This document shows, in pieces, positions 61,755 through 64,000 of a DNA stretch of 64,000 nt (within the stretch, counting starts at the first letter, position 1; the number at the start of each line of letters is the position of its first letter). Source of the DNA: Balneolaceae bacterium. Its GTDB lineage: Bacteria; Bacteroidota; Rhodothermia; Balneolales; Balneolaceae. The translations under genes and the position numbers were made by a program. The notes under the pieces were generated by a model. That model had not been told where the DNA came from. It worked only from the letters and a program-made list of their open reading frames with translations, and did no database searches. The stretch covers positions 2,132,976 to 2,196,975 of the forward strand of contig CP051242.1 in assembly GCA_017795005.1 (NCBI GenBank). Direction: 5' to 3'.

Positions 61755-63031
61755 AAACAATATTCCTTACCCTCTTTATTGGGATAATTTCGATTAACGC
61801 CAATTCCCAGGACGACCCTTATCGTTTTACTTTTGCCCCAGATGTTTGGTATAACGATGTCGATGGCATCAGGCTTGGAATACGAACATTAGGTGAAGTA
61901 GAAGGAACCTTCAAAGACGGACCTCATAGATTAGATGCCGGGCTATGGGTTGGGACCTGGTTTCCGGAAAATCCAATTTCATATTATCTATCATTTACTG
62001 AGCCTCTTAATTCTACCTATGATTATGGCAATGAACCAAGTATACAATTAATCAGTAGCGTAAGAACAGGCTATGCTCTGCATCGTTTCCAATTCAATAA
62101 ACGATGGCAACCTGGATTTGATGAATATCAGTACAAAGAGTTAAGTCTCTTTTTCTCTAAAGAAAGAATGTTCAATTCAGAATACCGTCCTTATAAAGCT
62201 CTTTGGCAAGATGATTGGAAATCATTGTTAGGTCTGAACTTTGTATGGAGTTCAAACCCTGATTTTGGACTTTTTTTAGCAAAAGTATCTGTTAATCATG
62301 ATGTGAATGAAAAAACAGAAAACTTTACCGTTGGAACCATAGAGCTTCTTCAAAGAATTGATCTTAATGAAAAATTTAAACTTCGATTAAGATTCTTTGG
62401 AGGAAAAGGAAGCGAATTTACTCCGCCTGAGTATTTATTTTTAACAAGCATGAATTCAGCACAAAACTGGCTTGAAAAAGGCGTTTCACGTGCAAAAGGA
62501 ACAATTCCAATGCCCTGGTTGGAAGCAGGTAGTTTTCAGGTTGGGGGTGGGGCAAACCTAAGAGGATATTTGAACCGGGATATAAATATGCTAAACTCGT
62601 TCCAAAATTCAGACATCAAAGTACTGTTTCCTCTTTATAAGTCGATGCTGGCATTTAATGCTGAATTTGAATTTCCAAACCTTGTTAATCGAGCAATTAA
62701 AAACATTTCAATAATTGGAGATTTAACCGAAGTGAGGACATATATGTTTGCTGATATAGGAAAAGGAAATGAGTTTACTATTGTAAGAATAACAGATGGA
62801 ATATCTCAAAATGTTCCTGTAGAGGTTCAAGGAATCCCCGAAGATGGAATTATTCTCGCTGATGCAGGAATCGGACTTCAATTTTCTTTCAATATCCCTG
62901 ATTATCTAGGTAAGGATCGTGGTATTTTTATCCGATATGATATTCCATTTTGGTTATCTCACCCGGAAGATTCAGAATCAAATTTTTCATTCCGACAACT
63001 GGTCGGTTTAGGTGCAATAATTTCATTTTAA
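61733..63031 (+). CDS. Outer-membrane barrel protein, Omp85/D15-like
   Basis: A 432-residue protein from a GTG start inside the end of the Nudix gene; signal peptide 1-24 (ending NANSQ). It has no POTRA domain. The segment FQVGGGANLRGYLNRDINM contains G-G-x-x-x-L-R-G-Y, the L6-loop signature of Omp85 proteins, and the last strand ends with Phe (GLGAIISF). The body alternates as barrel strands (LRLRFFGG, AFNAEFEFP, GIFIRYDIPFW). Similar barrels are fused to metallophosphatase or peptidase domains in other bacteria, but here only the barrel is present. Function not known. Confidence 0.8.
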   Translation: MANPNPLKTIFLTLFIGIISINANSQDDPYRFTFAPDVWYNDVDGIRLGIRTLGEVEGTFKDGPHRLDAGLWVGTWFPENPISYYLSFTEPLNSTYDYGNEPSIQLISSVRTGYALHRFQFNKRWQPGFDEYQYKELSLFFSKERMFNSEYRPYKALWQDDWKSLLGLNFVWSSNPDFGLFLAKVSVNHDVNEKTENFTVGTIELLQRIDLNEKFKLRLRFFGGKGSEFTPPEYLFLTSMNSAQNWLEKGVSRAKGTIPMPWLEAGSFQVGGGANLRGYLNRDINMLNSFQNSDIKVLFPLYKSMLAFNAEFEFPNLVNRAIKNISIIGDLTEVRTYMFADIGKGNEFTIVRITDGISQNVPVEVQGIPEDGIILADAGIGLQFSFNIPDYLGKDRGIFIRYDIPFWLSHPEDSESNFSFRQLVGLGAIISF

Positions 63032-63034
63032 CTC

Positions 63035-64000
63035 ATGAAAATCTTAGTTATCAATTGCGGAAGTTCTTCTATTAAGTATCAGCTTATTGATTCTCAGGAG
63101 AAAGAAACCCTCTGTAAAGGTCTGGTTGAACGCATCGGGGCAGTTACTTCCATCATAAAACAAGAGTTTAAAGGAGAGAAAGCTGTCAAAAAGTCGATGG
63201 CAATAGATAATCATGCAGTGGCTCTGAAGGTAATTATGGAGCTGTTAATTGAAGCTGATAATGATTACCTGCATTCTCTGGATGAAATTGAAGCAGTCGG
63301 GCATAGGGTTGTTCACGGAGGGGAAACTTTCAAAGATTCTGTATTAATTGATGAAGATGTGGAAGAAGCTATTGAGCATGCATTTGATATTGCTCCGCTT
63401 CATAATCCGCCAAATTTACAAGGGATAAGAGCTGCTAAGAAGCATTTACCTAATGTGCCACATGTAGCTGTATTTGATACCGCTTTTCATCATTCTATTC
63501 CTCAGCATGCGTATTTATATGGAATCCCAAATCGTTTATATCGGAGATATAAAATACGACGCTATGGGTTTCATGGAACTTCACATTACTATGTTAGCCG
63601 CCAGTATTTTAAACTTTCGGGAAAACCGAAGGAAGGATCAAAAATTATTACCTGTCATTTAGGAAATGGAGGTTCAATAACCGCAATCAAAGATGGCGAT
63701 TCTTACGATACCAGTATGGGATTTACTCCATTAGAAGGACTTGTAATGGGGACCAGAAGTGGAGATATCGATCCTTCTATCTTATTCTATCTCATAGAGA
63801 AAGAGGAATTATCTCTGGCTAATGTTCACGCTTTGTTAAACAAACATAGCGGACTCCTTGGACTTAGTGGTTATGCAGCTGATATGCGTGATCTTTTAGA
63901 AGAAGCGGATAATGGAGACAGGCGTTGTAAAGAAGCAATTGACGTTTTTTGCTACAAAGCTAAAAAATATATCGGCTCATATATCGCTTCTTTGAATGGG
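63035..64000 (+). CDS. ackA: Acetate kinase, 3' partial
   Basis: 322 codons are visible, running off the window; the full enzyme is about 400 residues. The start is the ATG at 63035, 3 bases after the previous stop. Motifs: VINCGSSSIKYQL (Asn7 region), GHRVVHGGE with the substrate Arg, FHGTSHYYVS with the catalytic His, HLGNGGSI, and TSMGFTPLEGLVMGTRSGDID with the second catalytic Arg. It makes ATP from acetyl phosphate, or the reverse. A pta partner would be expected near, but is outside the window if present. Confidence 0.96.
   Translation, partial: MKILVINCGSSSIKYQLIDSQEKETLCKGLVERIGAVTSIIKQEFKGEKAVKKSMAIDNHAVALKVIMELLIEADNDYLHSLDEIEAVGHRVVHGGETFKDSVLIDEDVEEAIEHAFDIAPLHNPPNLQGIRAAKKHLPNVPHVAVFDTAFHHSIPQHAYLYGIPNRLYRRYKIRRYGFHGTSHYYVSRQYFKLSGKPKEGSKIITCHLGNGGSITAIKDGDSYDTSMGFTPLEGLVMGTRSGDIDPSILFYLIEKEELSLANVHALLNKHSGLLGLSGYAADMRDLLEEADNGDRRCKEAIDVFCYKAKKYIGSYIASLNG

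Overview
The window is a stretch of AT-rich chromosome from a Gram-negative bacterium. It probably belongs to the Balneolota/Rhodothermota side of the Bacteroidota superphylum. The supporting signs are promoters of the TTG / TAnnTTTG type (best before the marR-like gene and before efp), a YbeY with the Bacteroidota-type ending of its zinc motif, DUF5777 and DUF2723 proteins, a PagL-like acyloxyacyl hydrolase of the Bacteroidota kind, and many outer-membrane barrels. The placement is inferred from protein style only. No rRNA, tRNA, CRISPR array, phage or insertion sequence was seen, and no gene-free stretch exceeds 300 bases.

Layout. 1-4.7 kb: end of a DUF971 gene, a broken phytoene-dehydrogenase-like oxidoreductase, a subtilase lipoprotein and a DUF445 membrane protein. 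4.8-10.9 kb: a MarR-controlled RND efflux operon (regulator, adaptor, pump, TolC) whose adaptor gene is disrupted by an internal out-of-frame deletion. 10.9-22.3 kb: mostly minus-strand housekeeping and envelope genes (YbeY, DUF2723 glycosyltransferase-like protein, bPH2 protein, exported MsrB, a 16-residue-repeat surface protein, cyclophilin, PagL-like protein, cold-shock protein), with one NSS transporter on the plus strand.

22.4-38.0 kb is the most interesting part: eleven closely packed plus-strand genes that I read as a Pel-like exopolysaccharide locus. Two response-regulator proteins come first. They are followed by two PelF-like GT4 glycosyltransferases, a PelG-like membrane transporter, a GAF/HD-GYP-like protein where Pel loci usually carry PelD, a stand-alone GH114 lipoprotein (the PelA hydrolase module), a 687-residue GT-C-like membrane protein, and a ~1300-residue protein that joins a DUF2194/PelA-type deacetylase to TPR-like helices and a C-terminal outer-membrane barrel (the PelB module). 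A DUF2752 and a TM2 protein end the run. No PelC or PelE is visible. The proposed flow is cytoplasmic synthesis by the PelF pair, membrane export by the PelG-like protein, then trimming by GH114 and deacetylation plus outer-membrane export by the fusion protein.

38.0-47.1 kb: DUF5777 barrel, YceI, cytochrome c lipoprotein, HD protein, SpoIIE phosphatase, an Omp85-like barrel, MltG and an LpoA-like binding protein. 47.1-57.0 kb: a long minus-strand run read in the order metG, pullulanase, NSS transporter, efp, accB, accC, gcvH, guaA. 57.1-64.0 kb: AbgT transporter, SPOUT methyltransferase, TetA-like MFS pump, greA, Nudix hydrolase, a second barrel, and the start of ackA, which is cut by the window edge.
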